DNA of 64,000 nt. Origin: Oxytricha trifallax (lineage: Eukaryota > Ciliophora > Spirotrichea > Sporadotrichida > Oxytrichidae). Below are positions 23,601 through 33,522 of the stretch, piece after piece. How positions within the stretch are numbered: position 1 is the first letter of the stretch; the number at the start of each line of letters is the position of its first letter. The notes beneath the pieces were generated by a model, which saw nothing but the letters and a program-made list of their open reading frames with translations, was not told the origin of the DNA and searched no databases. The stretch covers positions 1 through 64,000 of the forward strand of contig ARYC01002003.1 in the NCBI GenBank assembly GCA_000711775.1, in the 5' to 3' direction. The position numbers and the translations under genes are program-made.

Positions 23601-23808
23601 AAGTTAAATTTAAAGGGTCTACAGTTAAGATATGATAAATCTAATTTGATTTATCGATGAGTCAAATTATTGGCTGTTAAAACATATCAAATTCAAATCA
23701 ATATCAGTTAAAACGATACTATAAAAATCAAAAAATACTAAAATTCCATTTTTAATTTAATTTTACATTTTATTTTAATAATTTCCCATTTTAAATCTAT
23801 TTTGATAA
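20623..23808. repeat. Near-perfect 3.19-kb palindrome (fold-back element P)
   Basis: Left arm 20623-22199 and right arm 22232-23808 are of equal length around a 32-nt spacer centred at 22215.5. A 62-codon frame at 21380-21568 (plus) recurs exactly mirrored at 22863-23051 (minus). Tips read TTATCAAAATAGATTTAAAA inward, with TA at 20621-20622 and 23809-23810. The arms contain TCCGGACAC repeats and a small TGTTTGTTACA/TGTAACAAACA hairpin near 21341-21367. No transposase is seen, so it looks non-autonomous and recent. Confidence 0.88.
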
Positions 23809-23820
23809 TATTATTCAAAT

Positions 23821-24320
23821 ATGGCAAACATTACATGGAACTGTTCCACTTTTGGACATCAGCTTTTCAATTCATACTCAATGACTAAAAACAATAAGCA
23901 GTATCAATACGTGCAATACAACAACTACTAACATCTCCTTCAACATCAATAACAGTAATATCACTAACCTCTAAACCCTTTGAGTTAGGAACATCAACTT
24001 AATACATCAGAAAAATTCTAACTGCCACGAATTTGGTGTAGCTGTAGTTCAAAGTAGAAGTAGAAATTACCTAAAGTTTGTGTTTTATCAATAGTATAGA
24101 TCAGATGCAGATAGAGGTACAGCACTCACTTAAAATTTATATTACAAAAAGAATATACTTAATTTTTTTTATAGTGATCTTACCTGATAAAACTACAGTA
24201 AATAAAAGACAGGTGTTTTGCAGAGTTACACAAGGAGGAGAACAAGAAAGTATAAATATTTGAAAATGAAGATGATGGTGATGATGTAGAAGAGAAGATT
24301 TCTTTTTATAATTCTCAATT
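23821..24320 (+). CDS. Unrecognised Gln-rich host-like coding segment
   Basis: It begins MANITWNCSTFGHQLFNSYS 13 bp after the palindrome and continues through a Gln/Asn-rich stretch (QYQYVQYNNY, QHQQQQYHQ) in the ciliate code. Further on, CFAELHKEENKKVQIFENED and an acidic tail (DDGDDVEEK) lie in another frame, so an intron or a deleted segment is likely between them. Raised GC supports coding. No domain is recognised, and the exon limits are uncertain. Confidence 0.35.
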
Positions 24321-24419
24321 TTGGCTATTATAATAAATAATGTTATTAACTTTAATTAAATTATTAATTAACTATTTGTATAGAAATTAAAAAGGATGAA
24401 GTAAAAATATAATAACTTC

Positions 24420-24827
24420 ATGGCTGTCTTAAGCCCCAGTATTACTTTCCAATAAGCTTTTAGTGAAAAATAATAATAATTCACTTAATTTTCCAAATTA
24501 ATAATTACGAATATTGTTAGAAGGATAATACCTCAACCAGATTACCAAACCATCATGAGATTTCTCAAAAATTTTCTGGGTTGCAAAAAAGACTTTCTTA
24601 AAAGCTCCTATGTGGGAACTTTTAATATACTTTACTAAATGAAGAGATTTTAGCTAAATAGATTTATATTAAGTTTAGGATGATCAAAGCATTATGTTGT
24701 TCATTAATTACTTAGACGACTATCGGGTACTGCATGGCAAAAATTACTTGTATGGCATAAAACTAGTGACTCTCTTGCCTAACTATGTGAATGAACTTAT
24801 AAGCACTTTAAAGACAGAGTGGGGAAT
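24420..24827 (+). CDS. Host-like gene segment ending at the TBE-D insertion
   Basis: ATG at 24420 (MAVLSPSITFQQAFSEKQQQ) continues through IIPQPDYQTIMRFLKNFLGC and KSSYVGTFNILYQMKRFQLN. After one shift near 24680 comes SIMLFINYLDDYRVLHGKNY then LVTLLPNYVNELISTLKTEW. TBE-D begins at 24828 with AAT duplicated. Frames are also open just after TBE-D (28987-29040). The protein is unrecognised and helical-looking. TBEs in Oxytricha are known to interrupt genes and to be removed precisely in development, so this may be such a case. Confidence 0.4.
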
Positions 24828-24945
24828 CAAAACCCCAAAACCCTTTCAGTAGTTTGATTGAGTTTTTGATTGATAAAAGTAGACTATTAGTGCATTCTTT
24901 ATTAGGGTTTTAATAGGGTTATGTAGGGGTTTAATGTTTAAATGT
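24828..24945 (+). repeat. TBE-D left terminal inverted repeat (about 118 bp)
   Basis: It starts CAAAACCCCAAAACCC and matches about 28870-28986 in inverse orientation apart from one base indel in GGGTTATG/GGGTTTATG. It is longer than, and different in its inner part from, the 78-bp repeats of TBE-A/C/F. Confidence 0.92.
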
Positions 24946-24987
24946 TATGAATAGTAGTGTGTATTAGAGGGGTTTTATTTTTACTAT

Positions 24988-26436
24988 TCACTCAAACAAT
25001 ACTTTAGCATCATGAGGCAACTTCCTAAATTTGATTTCTCCTATCCAGTTGATCATTTATTCTATTGTTTGCTCTGCTCTGTGGTTTGGTCTTAAGATAA
25101 TCTGCTCAGCCATATCTTTCATTTTACCTTTTATCTTATTCTAGTCTAGATAGTGCTGTATTTTCTGCTTTGAAAATTTCTCTCTCTTACAGCTATAGTA
25201 ATCATTTCTTTGCATATCGCATTCAGCAATAATTGCTGCTAGAGCCCATACATCCCACTTAATATCACCATCTCTCCAGTCCTCCCTTTCTGGGAAGTAT
25301 CCAGGAGTACCATAAACGTTGCCAAGTCCTGAAGCTTCAACTCTTTATGATCTATTGAAATCAATTATTACGACTCTGAGAGGTGAAAAGTCAAGTATTA
25401 TATTCTCAGGCTTCAAGTCTCTATGAACATATCCTAAAGTGTGCAATTCTTCAATGCCTTTGCAAACATTTGTAAGAATGAGAGGTAGCTACTTTGGAAT
25501 CCTTTAATCTTAAATGTAGTCTCTTAATGACATTTAATATAGAGGTAGGCAAAAAGCAACATGATCTTGAGCAAGGAATATTGCATCGAGTTTAATTATA
25601 AATCTGCACTGTCTATCCCTTGCTTTAGTAAGAGCTTAGTACTCATTGACAAATTCCATTTGATACTTGTCATCGCATTTAAAGTAGTTGAATGGATAAA
25701 TCTTGTATGCGAACTGCTTATCAGTTATGACCTTTTTCTCAAACTTGTCCTCAAGTATAAGATAACTTTCCTTACATTCTTTAAGGTCAATTACATTTAA
25801 AATTGGAAGCTTTAGTGCTTGTATCTTCAGAGTGATTTTCACTATCTCAGAAGCTGGGAGGTTTCTAACTGCTTTAATAAGCTTATTTTCTTTCTTAACT
25901 CTTTGTTCCAAGGATTCTAAAGGGTCTCTTGGCTTTCTTTTTTGAAGGAAGACCTCACCAGTCTCAGGATCTATGACTTCAAACTTCTTGCCATGATGGT
26001 TTTATAGGTGAACTTTTAAATCCCTTGAATGGTTATATTGTTTATTGCAATAAGGGCAAAAATATTTTCCATCTATCTTATCATGCTTAAGATAGAGCTT
26101 TGGCTTGTTAGAATGCTACTCTAAGATATGACGCTTAAGAGCAGATTTATAAGTGAAGTTCTTCTCACACTCTTCACATAAATGTAATGCTTTAATTTCT
26201 TTTTTCTCTTCCTCCTCTTCAACCATTTTTATTGGAACTTCGCATTGAATTTCTTAGCTCTGCATTTCTATTTAACAACTGAATTGTTATTCAAAGTCTG
26301 AGACCTAAGGTTAGAGAATTTCAGGTTCGTACTAGGTAAATGCATCACAAGTCTCAATTTTCTTTTGATTCATGAAGGAAAGTTTTTGCTGGCTAATGCC
26401 AAGTAATGCCGCTTTTCTTAGTAAGTTGCCGCTCAT
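24988..26436 (-). CDS. TBE-D zinc-finger protein kinase, intact (482 aa)
   Basis: ATG 26434-26436 to TGA 24988-24990, no internal TGA. A Glu-rich stretch at residues 74-80 precedes two C2H2 fingers (C87/C90/H103/H108 and C127/C130/H143/H147 or 148). A protein-kinase domain follows from about residue 224: K245 in FAYKIYP, E265 as helix-C candidate, H338-R-D340, K342, N345, D359-F-N361 instead of DFG, GTPGYFPERE at 376-385 and D395 in WDVWALA. A canonical Gly-rich loop is not evident. DFN keeps the metal-binding Asp, so activity is possible but unproved. Role in transposition is unknown; it may mark or regulate the transposase or chromatin. Confidence 0.93.
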
Positions 26437-27001
26437 TTTATAAATACTATTAATAATTATATAAGCTGTTTAAATTCTACCTTTATATACAAGTAAGAGC
26501 ATATCCTCAAAGATTTAGAGAAGTTTAATGGGAACAGAGTGAGAGACATTAGTTTTATATTTCTAAAATTTTGAGATAATTTATATATTATTTCATCCAT
26601 TTTATAAATTAAAATGCACCTAAATGTGTTTTGGGGAGTTAGGTGGTGCTCCTAAATATGTTCTCGTAAATTTAGGAGGAGAAGTTTTAAAATTTAATTT
26701 TTTTAATGCACCTCCTAATACGTTTTTGAATTTTAATTTAACCTCCTAATTAAATTTGAAATAAATTAGGAGCACCACCTAATTAAATTAATTATTATTA
26801 GGAGCAATTTAATGGAGAAAGCTTGATAAAAATGGAAGTCAAACTTTGAAACTTGGAGAAAGTTCCTCCATCTTTATCTATTTATTTGATTCAGGTTGAC
26901 CTCCAAGTGGATCTCCCTATTTACTAGTAAAATTTTAGTAAGTTTAGAATGGATATCCATAATTTTAAATTTTATTAACATTTATAGAAACTGGAAGCAA
27001 G
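26437..27001. promoter_or_regulatory. TBE-D divergent control region with TTAGGAG array
   Basis: Between the kinase and 22-kDa starts. From about 26615 to 26815 it carries many copies of CCTAATTAAATT, TTAGGAGCA and TTAGGAGGA in both orientations. GGTTGACCTCC is at about 26895. The sequence differs from the arrays of other TBE subfamilies but the design is the same. Upstream of the ATG, GTAAGTTT at about 26958 and TTTATAG at about 26986 could bound a short 5'-leader intron. Confidence 0.5.
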
Positions 27002-27792
27002 ATGGAGTCTATGAATGATGCAATGAAGAGAATTTAATCTCAAGATTTAATAGGAAAATTCAGAAGTAAAGAAGATCTTTACAGATACTTGGTATAGCAA
27101 GGTAAGTTTTCACTTATAACTAACTTATTAACCATAGTTGGATTGTTCTTGCCAACACAGGAGGGAACAAAAATATCATTCTTAAAAGCATTGTTAAGTG
27201 AAGAGAAAAAAGCTTTTAAGTCTAATGAAATCAGAATGATAGAGATACCTAACTACCCTGAAATATCAGTGACAAACCTATATGACGATGCTATGAGTGA
27301 TCCGGACGTAGCTCTCTACCTTCCATCAAAGCTACAGCTCTCTAATAAGTTGCCAGAGAGAAACTTCTTCTTTGGTGTTCTTGCAACTCTGAAACCTGAG
27401 TACTTAAATGAAGTTATTTAAGAAGCTCATAAGAAACGCTACAGCATCTCTCCTGAAGAAAAAGAGAAGCAAGGTATTAAAATAAGTGATACCTGGCTGT
27501 AGGAACTTCAAAAGCATCCTTTCATCTCAAGTAAGCTTAGTCTTCTAACTTTATAGAAAAACCTGGTACTGCTATATACTTGATGAAAGAGCGCAGCAAA
27601 TTAAACAGAGAGAGAAAGTCTCAAGTAAAACATGAATTGAGTAAGAGGCTCTTCAAAGATTTATAAAAGCCAGAAGAGATGAACATAGATGCAGGAGCTG
27701 GCACTAAGAGAAGAAACATGGGCCCAAGCAAGCCTTAAGAGGAAGAAAAGAAAGAGAAGCCAATTCCCTTTACGGGCAAATTTAATATGTGA
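27002..27792 (+). CDS. TBE-D 22-kDa-class protein, intact with two introns (242 aa)
   Basis: ATG 27002-27004 (MESMNDAMKRIQSQDLIGKF) to TGA 27790-27792. Intron 1 is 27102-27137 (36 nt) and intron 2 is 27531-27556 (26 nt). Both run GTAAG...TAG with TAAC upstream of the acceptor. The genomic 791 bp minus 62 leaves exactly 243 codons. Without splicing intron 2 the frame meets TGA soon after. Blocks conserved in all copies are GLFLPT.EGTKISF, IPNYPEISV.NLYDDAM and LPERNFFFGVLAT, plus a basic, Lys/Glu-rich tail. No known domain is recognised. The name follows the published 22-kDa TBE ORF class; the spliced product would be larger (about 27 kDa). Confidence 0.88.
27102..27137 (+). other. TBE-D 22-kDa gene intron 1 (36 nt)
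   Basis: GTAAGTTTTC at the start, TTAACCATAG at the end. The equivalent intron is exactly 36 nt in TBE-B (5571-5606), C (16155-16190), E (58775-58810) and F (56251-56286). In TBE-E it contains two in-frame TGA codons, so it must be removed for that frame to be read. Confidence 0.85.
27531..27556 (+). other. TBE-D 22-kDa gene intron 2 (26 nt)
   Basis: GTAAGCTTAG at the start, CTAAC before ...TATAG. The same 26-nt length is found in TBE-A (211-236), B (5998-6023) and E (59203-59228). The length is not a multiple of 3, and removal restores the conserved frame. Splice ends are mutated in TBE-C (acceptor) and TBE-F (donor GC). Confidence 0.85.
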
Positions 27793-27798
27793 ACTTAT

Positions 27799-28848
27799 TC
27801 ATTCGTTTAAATCTAAAACTTATTTATAAACACAAAATCTCCCTTCTCTTGCACGTACTTTAGCTTTATCATCGCTGACTCTCTTAGCAGCACTCTTAAT
27901 AAAATCTACTGTATCTATCTTTAAGTCCTGCATCAAGTGATAGAGTAGCAATTTCTTATAATGACCTTTCAATAACCCCCAATATAATTCAATACCATTG
28001 AACTGAGGACTGTAGGGAACATTAAATACAGGTGTTATGTTTAGCCTTTCATATTCCTTCCTTGTGTCTTTAGTTTTATGGACAGATAAGTTATCTACAA
28101 ACAGAATAATCTCTTAGTCGGCGTACTTATCTCTGAGTTAATATAAGAACTTTATGTATTATTCGGTCTTTATTGAGCGAGGGTGGATAACATAAGTCTC
28201 GAGGCCATTATCTTCGCTTATTCAACCAAGAATTGCATGAGTTTAAACCTTAACCTTTTAATCATATACTTCAATGTTGCTATATCTTTTATACCAAGAC
28301 CTTGATATGAAGGTATTAAACGTGAATACTGCCTCATCAGCGTGTATGAACTTAATATTATTAGTAAAAGCCCTCTGCATTTAATCGAATATATAATTTA
28401 AATTATCCTTATAAAATGGAACATTAAAGTCAATCACTCTCTTAATGCGATTGACTGTCTTGTAAGATATTCCGTTATTTTTATATATGTTAGCTATCGA
28501 TTATGCAGATATGTGAAGCTCAGGAAATTGGCGATGAAACATCACAGCCCTCTAGGCTAGAGAGAAATGAGCCCAGTATTTAAGAGTCTTATCATTAATA
28601 AGATAGTCAATATGATGCTGTTAAAATTTTCGAGGTCTTTTAGGCTTAGAGTTAAGCTGCTATCTCTTTAAATTCAATGCTAATAGACAGTGAGACCTCA
28701 CAGTTGCAGGAGATTTATGAAGTAGCCTTGCTATTGACGTATAATTAAGAATAGGTCTGAGTTGATCACCATATTAATCACATCCATAACGCAACTTAAA
28801 CAATAAATCTATATACTCACTGTCATAAACTGACCCCAAACCTCTCAT
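27799..28848 (-). CDS. TBE-D DDE transposase with one in-frame TGA
   Basis: ATG 28846-28848 (MRGLGSVYDSEYIDLLFKLR) to TGA 27799-27801, 350 codons with no frameshift. The catalytic triad is visible: D in HADEAVF (about residue 171), D in LFVDNLSVHK (about 252) and E in NGIELYW, with 34 residues between the last two (D34E, IS630/Tc1 type). The N-terminal third has helix-turn-helix-like spacing (SIARLLHKSPATVRSHCLL). One TGA at 28222-28224 replaces a Gly codon that is GGT in the other copies. It is otherwise a well-kept enzyme. It converges on the 22-kDa gene with 6 bp between stops. Confidence 0.9.
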
Positions 28849-28986
28849 TTACTCACTTAAAATACTAATATTTAAACATTAAACCCCTACATAAACCCTA
28901 TTAAAACCCTAATAAAGAATGCACTAATAGTCTACTTTTATCAATCAAAAACTCAATCAAACTACTGAAAGGGTTTTGGGGTTTTG

Positions 28987-29100
28987 AATGCTACTACCTT
29001 TGAAGAGAATAAATACAGCTTGATCTATAGAAGAGAAGTCATTTTTTAAAAAAACTTGAGAGTACGCCATTTTATTCAAATAAACTTTATATTTTTATAG
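28987..29100 (+). other. Right flank of TBE-D, possibly coding
   Basis: AAT duplication, then open frames NATTFEENKYSLIYRREVIF or MLLPLKRINTA depending on phase. An acceptor-like TTTTTATAG ends at 29100, just before the next coding island. Confidence 0.3.
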
Positions 29101-30868
29101 AGACAAAGGGTAAATAAAGCCCTATCGATGCTTAAGATCAAAGCAAAGTCAAGGAGGGAAAATCAGAAAAGACAGTATCATGAAATGTAATAACCCTTTC
29201 CAAAGTTTAAAAAGGAGCAAGAGGGCCATGAGCCAAAAGATATCATGACAAATGAGGTTTCTGCTTTCATGGAAGGGTTGAGCAAGCACAAGGCATCCGA
29301 CTTGTAGGTGGAATAAAAAATTCTATTTAAAATATTTATTTTATTCACTAATTAAATAAATCAATTCAAGTGGATAAAGTTTCATTAAAATTATATATTT
29401 ATCAATAATACTTTTTTATTATTTCCTTATTTACGCTTATATTGACTTTTTAATCAGCTTTATATGGTTACTTCCAAAACAATTAAAGTCATAGTTTATC
29501 ATATTCGTTTTGTTATGATGCTTTATTCTAGAAAAATCTCCTCAATACTGTGTTACTCAGAAGAGTACGGAGCATTGAAGAAACTTCCATCCATGCCTTC
29601 TTCTATAATCTTAGAGAGCTCGCGAAAATTTTCCATGAATAACACAACTTGCTCGTTCTATTTGACAACTCTTAAATATTTTAGCATGTCTTAGCAGTCT
29701 ATTGTGTTTATTGAAAAATGCTTGACCATTTAACCTTCCAATTCCCTTTCTCAAATTATTCCTACTATAACAGCTTAAGTCATGAGATTTATCCCTAATT
29801 TGTTAAAAGTACATTTACTGTACTAAAGTGGCCCTGTCTTTGAACTAGTTTGGAATGGTTTGATTACTTGGTATGATAATTTAAGTGAATTTTTGAAATA
29901 AATTATAATACTTTCATTTGTTTATATTAATAAGTAAAAAGTAATATGGATTGTTTAGTTTGAATAGAGAATGTACGAAAATCGAGAAAAGTTGCTGAAC
30001 ATTTTTAGATTGCTTCACATTATTTTTATTCCTTTAATATATAATTAATTTCAATTTTATTTTACATATAGATAAATTATACCTTATTATTATTATTCTA
30101 TATCTAATATATGAATAAACTTTAATTTATTTAATGAATAATTTATAGCAGTTTATTTTTGAAACAACTTAAGCATATTAATTTTTAAATTGTCAATATA
30201 TTATGCCTATATTTTAATTTAGCTTTAACAAGCATTACCTAAAGTATATAAGTTTCAAATATACAAATAAAAATTAAAAATAAAAGTGTTTTTAAGAGTA
30301 ATCATGTTTCATCTACTCATAATTGAAAATTTTATAATGTTATTCAATTAACTATAATATAGTTTAACTCACTTTATAAGAAAAAATAATTTATCTATAT
30401 GCCAACAATTATTATGAGAATAGTTTCAATATAAATAACATTTATTAAATGTAAACCTATAAATAAAAGTTGTACTAAAGGATAACCATAATAATTTTAA
30501 TGGACCGTCATTTATTATATATGTAACTTTATTAATCTCTACAGTTTCATATATTTTTGCACTTTTTATATTGATTTAGTAGATATAAATGATCTTATTT
30601 GGACTTTGAGCTTGCTATATTAGAGTGTTGAAGCAAGACAATCTTATATTTGTAATCTTTAAGCTTTATTATGATTCATCCTTTGTTAAGTACTCATGGA
30701 TATTTATTTTATTTGGAAATTATTGCAGATTCTGTGGAATTGAGAAGCAGTTAAATGGTTCTGAGGAAACTTATAGGTAATATGAAGTGCTCGAATTCCG
30801 AGAAAAATCCTTTCTGTATGTCCAATATCTCGGAAGATGTGATGAAGCGGAAGAAATTGTCAGGGTGA
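29101..30868 (+). CDS. Host-like gene in two segments with a candidate pointer
   Basis: Segment 1 (29101-29314) reads RQRVNKALSMLKIKAKSRRE, then HEPKDIMTNEVSAFMEGLSK and HKASDLQVE in the ciliate code. Segment 2 begins at 30734. GTGGAAT occurs at the end of segment 1 (29308-29314) and the start of segment 2 (30734-30740). Joining across this repeat continues the frame as LRSSQMVLRKLIGNMKCSNS and EDVMKRKKLSG and ends at TGA 30866-30868. The join is a hypothesis; another frame of segment 2 is also open. Basic and soluble, no known family. Confidence 0.4.
29315..30740. other. Candidate internal eliminated sequence, 1.43 kb
   Basis: A very AT-rich block between the two segments above, ending in one copy of the 7-bp repeat GTGGAAT. 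Apart from AT bias it shows no gene, transposase or long inverted repeat, as usual for non-transposon IESs in stichotrichs. Confidence 0.35.
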
Positions 30869-32429
30869 GATTAAGAATAAGAGAGCTTACTATTTTACTT
30901 TTCTTCTACAAGGAAATGGTAATGGGAAAAGAATTTTTATAAAATGACAACCCATTAGTTTTGATGAAGTCAAAAAATTGGCCGAAGTTTTGCTTCTATA
31001 ATACTAATAGTTAGCCACTTGACTCAGTTTATAAACATAAGTCCATAATAAAAAATTAAAACCTTTTTTAAATGTAGATTTTCAAATATATAAACTTATT
31101 AGCTTGTATATTTCTAAATATATATTTAAGCTTATGGAAAAATATTATAAATAGTTTTCATTTTTTATAATAATTTATTATTTTGAGGCTGTTCTTTTTG
31201 AAACGGCTATCATTTTTAATAAGTTAAATAAGTTAAATATTAATATAAGAAGATATAAAAACTCGGTATAATTATTTTATAATAAGATAAATTCTTATTT
31301 TAGAATGACATATTTTTTATGAATAATAATATATTTAAAGTCTAGAGAACTAAACATATCAAAATCATACGCAAAAGAATTCAGAAACCTAACGAATAAT
31401 AATAAATTATGAAAAAAGAAATAATGTATAAAAATTTTATGATTTGGATTATTAATGGAGTTCATAATATATTCTTAGCTTTATATAAGCTGAAAGAAAA
31501 TGTTAAATAATTTAATTATGACTCGTACTTAGACTCGTATATTGCTTGCTTACTATTACTTTGCCTCCAAATATTTTTTAATTAGCTTCTAAAGCTCTTC
31601 AAAGATTTATTGTATAGATATAATTATTAGAGGAATTAGAAACATTTATAATTGTATCTTCATCACTATTTTTATCATTATTGTTATAATTATTTATTTT
31701 TATCATTAAAAACACTATAAATAAAATTAATTAGACTTCAGCGTAATAAACAAGAGTTCTTCGATCAATAAAATTTCAATAAAAATGAATCAATTAAATT
31801 AAGTAGTCCTCTCTAGAGAGAATTATATAATTTATTGCACAAGTGCCTAATAATCATTCTCTACTGAAGTTATAAAGATTGAAAAGTTAATCATATCTAT
31901 TACATATTTTTTTTAAATAAATAATCATGATGTTTAATAGCCTAGTTTAAATAGTTCATTGGTGAAGTTAAGACATCAATATGAGCTCAGTATTAAATGA
32001 TTCTCTAGCATCATTTTATACTTAGAAATAATGTTGTATTTGTTTTCTCGTTTTTGGAGGAAACCTTGCTGCCATTAATCTAAAATACTGCCATTTTATC
32101 ACAATCTTAAGTCGTGCATTAATTGCCAAGTTTATCACCGAGAATAAGTTAATAGGAGTAATATAATACTACTTTATACCTGCCAGTAAATTACTTAAAT
32201 TTGTTAAAGTTATTGATCTTGAATAATTAAGGGTTCTTTAATATAAAAATATAAAATTTAACAGGAATAATTTTTAGTAAATTAATATTATGTCATTAAT
32301 TATAACAGTTTTTATAGTTATTTAATTAATATAACTATAATTTATCCCATATTTTACTTATAATTAAACTATCTTAAATACTAACATTTTATTTTTACAA
32401 TTCACTCACTTTAACATTTTGTTATGATT
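30869..32429. other. AT-rich stretch, one weak island
   Basis: Mostly featureless AT-rich DNA. From 32033 to 32170 the plus strand is open and less AT-rich (MLYLFSRFWRKPCCHQSKIL), but there is nothing to identify it. Confidence 0.35.
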
Positions 32430-32760
32430 ATTTATTCAAATCCTGCTATTAATAGCAAAACACTCCATCTCTCTTGAGGTGTTAGAATAACCACTCGAAT
32501 ATGTCATTGCCTGATGAGAGTAGTTGCCATTTCAGCAGTGGGATCAATGTCTTTAGATAATGTTTAGTTATGTATAACTTCTTCACGCTTGAATAATATA
32601 TAGCCTGACTTCATTTTTCCATCCTTAAGTCAGAGACTCAGTGTATGGTATCGTTTACTCTCTCGATATAATTTAGTTTCGAGATAGCTTCTATACCTAT
32701 ACTATCTAGATTTTGTGTAAACTATTCTTTGAATTAAATAAATTAAGAAGTAGTTAAATT
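32430..32760 (-). pseudogene. Unrecognised host-like coding segment with breaks
   Basis: A GC-richer island. Minus-strand stretches include SIGIEAISKLNYIERVNDTI, then in another frame MKSGYILFKREEVIHNQTLS and KDIDPTAEMATTLIRQ. The frame jump and TGA between them suggest a broken gene, an intron or a rearrangement junction. It may belong with the segment at 33359-33522 on the same strand. Confidence 0.3.
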
Positions 32761-33358
32761 GGATTCTCTATATTCATCAAACAACAAGTGTGTTCTATAA
32801 ATATATTTATTTTTCATTAATTATAGTAACAAATATAATCATAATAAGAAGCAGAATAATGTAAATATTAAGTTAAAAAATAAGATTTTATAAATGAGTA
32901 ATATTTTTAAGTATTTATAATAATTTACTTATTTATTTTATATATTTATAAATATATTGTTATATATTTAATTTCTTATCAAATTAAGATAAGTTTAATT
33001 ATAAATGAATACTTGTGGGTTAATTGTTTATATAAAAAATGTAAATTTTCACTTACAATAATTTTTTTAAAAGTTTATTTACCAATCTTTTATTCTGAAT
33101 ATGTGAATTTATATACAGTAAGCCATTAACTGGATTTATAAATTTTCTTGTATCGATCTGATTAAATTTAAATGAGCAAACTTATATAAAATACAATACT
33201 TACACGATGACTAAAAATATAGTTTATTTAAATTGAATTAATATATGATGATTATAATGTATAATAATGATTTTCTTTAGATTTCAAATATCTAAAGTTT
33301 GACAAAAGCAAGTTCTTTATCTAGCTGTACATCTAATATAATACTTATAATTTAATAA

Positions 33359-33522
33359 ATCAAATAGTAACTGATAATTGTCTGACTGCTGTTTTAAGGA
33401 TGTTTTGGTGAGTAGGGGTACATCCCTTTTCTAGTTGATGTTCTTTACTGGTTTCTGTCTCTGTATTATAGGGGTCTAGTACACCGAATGGAGGGTTGTA
33501 GTTGAGTAGTATGTGGTTCATA
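33359..33522 (-). CDS. Unrecognised N-terminal host-like segment
   Basis: The minus strand from ATG at about 33520 reads MNHILLNYNPPFGVLDPYNT, then ETSKEHQLEKGCTPTHQNIL and KTAVRQLSVTI, ending at a TGA. Composition is protein-like and GC is clearly higher than in the flanks. It resembles the first macronuclear-destined segment of a gene whose next part could be 32430-32760. No family is recognised. Confidence 0.4.

Larger units (their letters stand above)
24828..28986 (+). mobile_element. TBE-D, full-length and best preserved (4159 bp)
   Basis: Third TBE subfamily in the window. Terminal repeats of about 118 bp are nearly identical (one 1-nt indel), tips are C4A4C4A4-type, and AAT is duplicated at 24825-24827 and 28987-28989. 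The kinase gene is open over 482 codons, the 22-kDa gene is intact after removing two introns, and the transposase frame has a single TGA. Low divergence between the two ends suggests recent insertion. It lies inside a host-like coding island. Confidence 0.95.
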
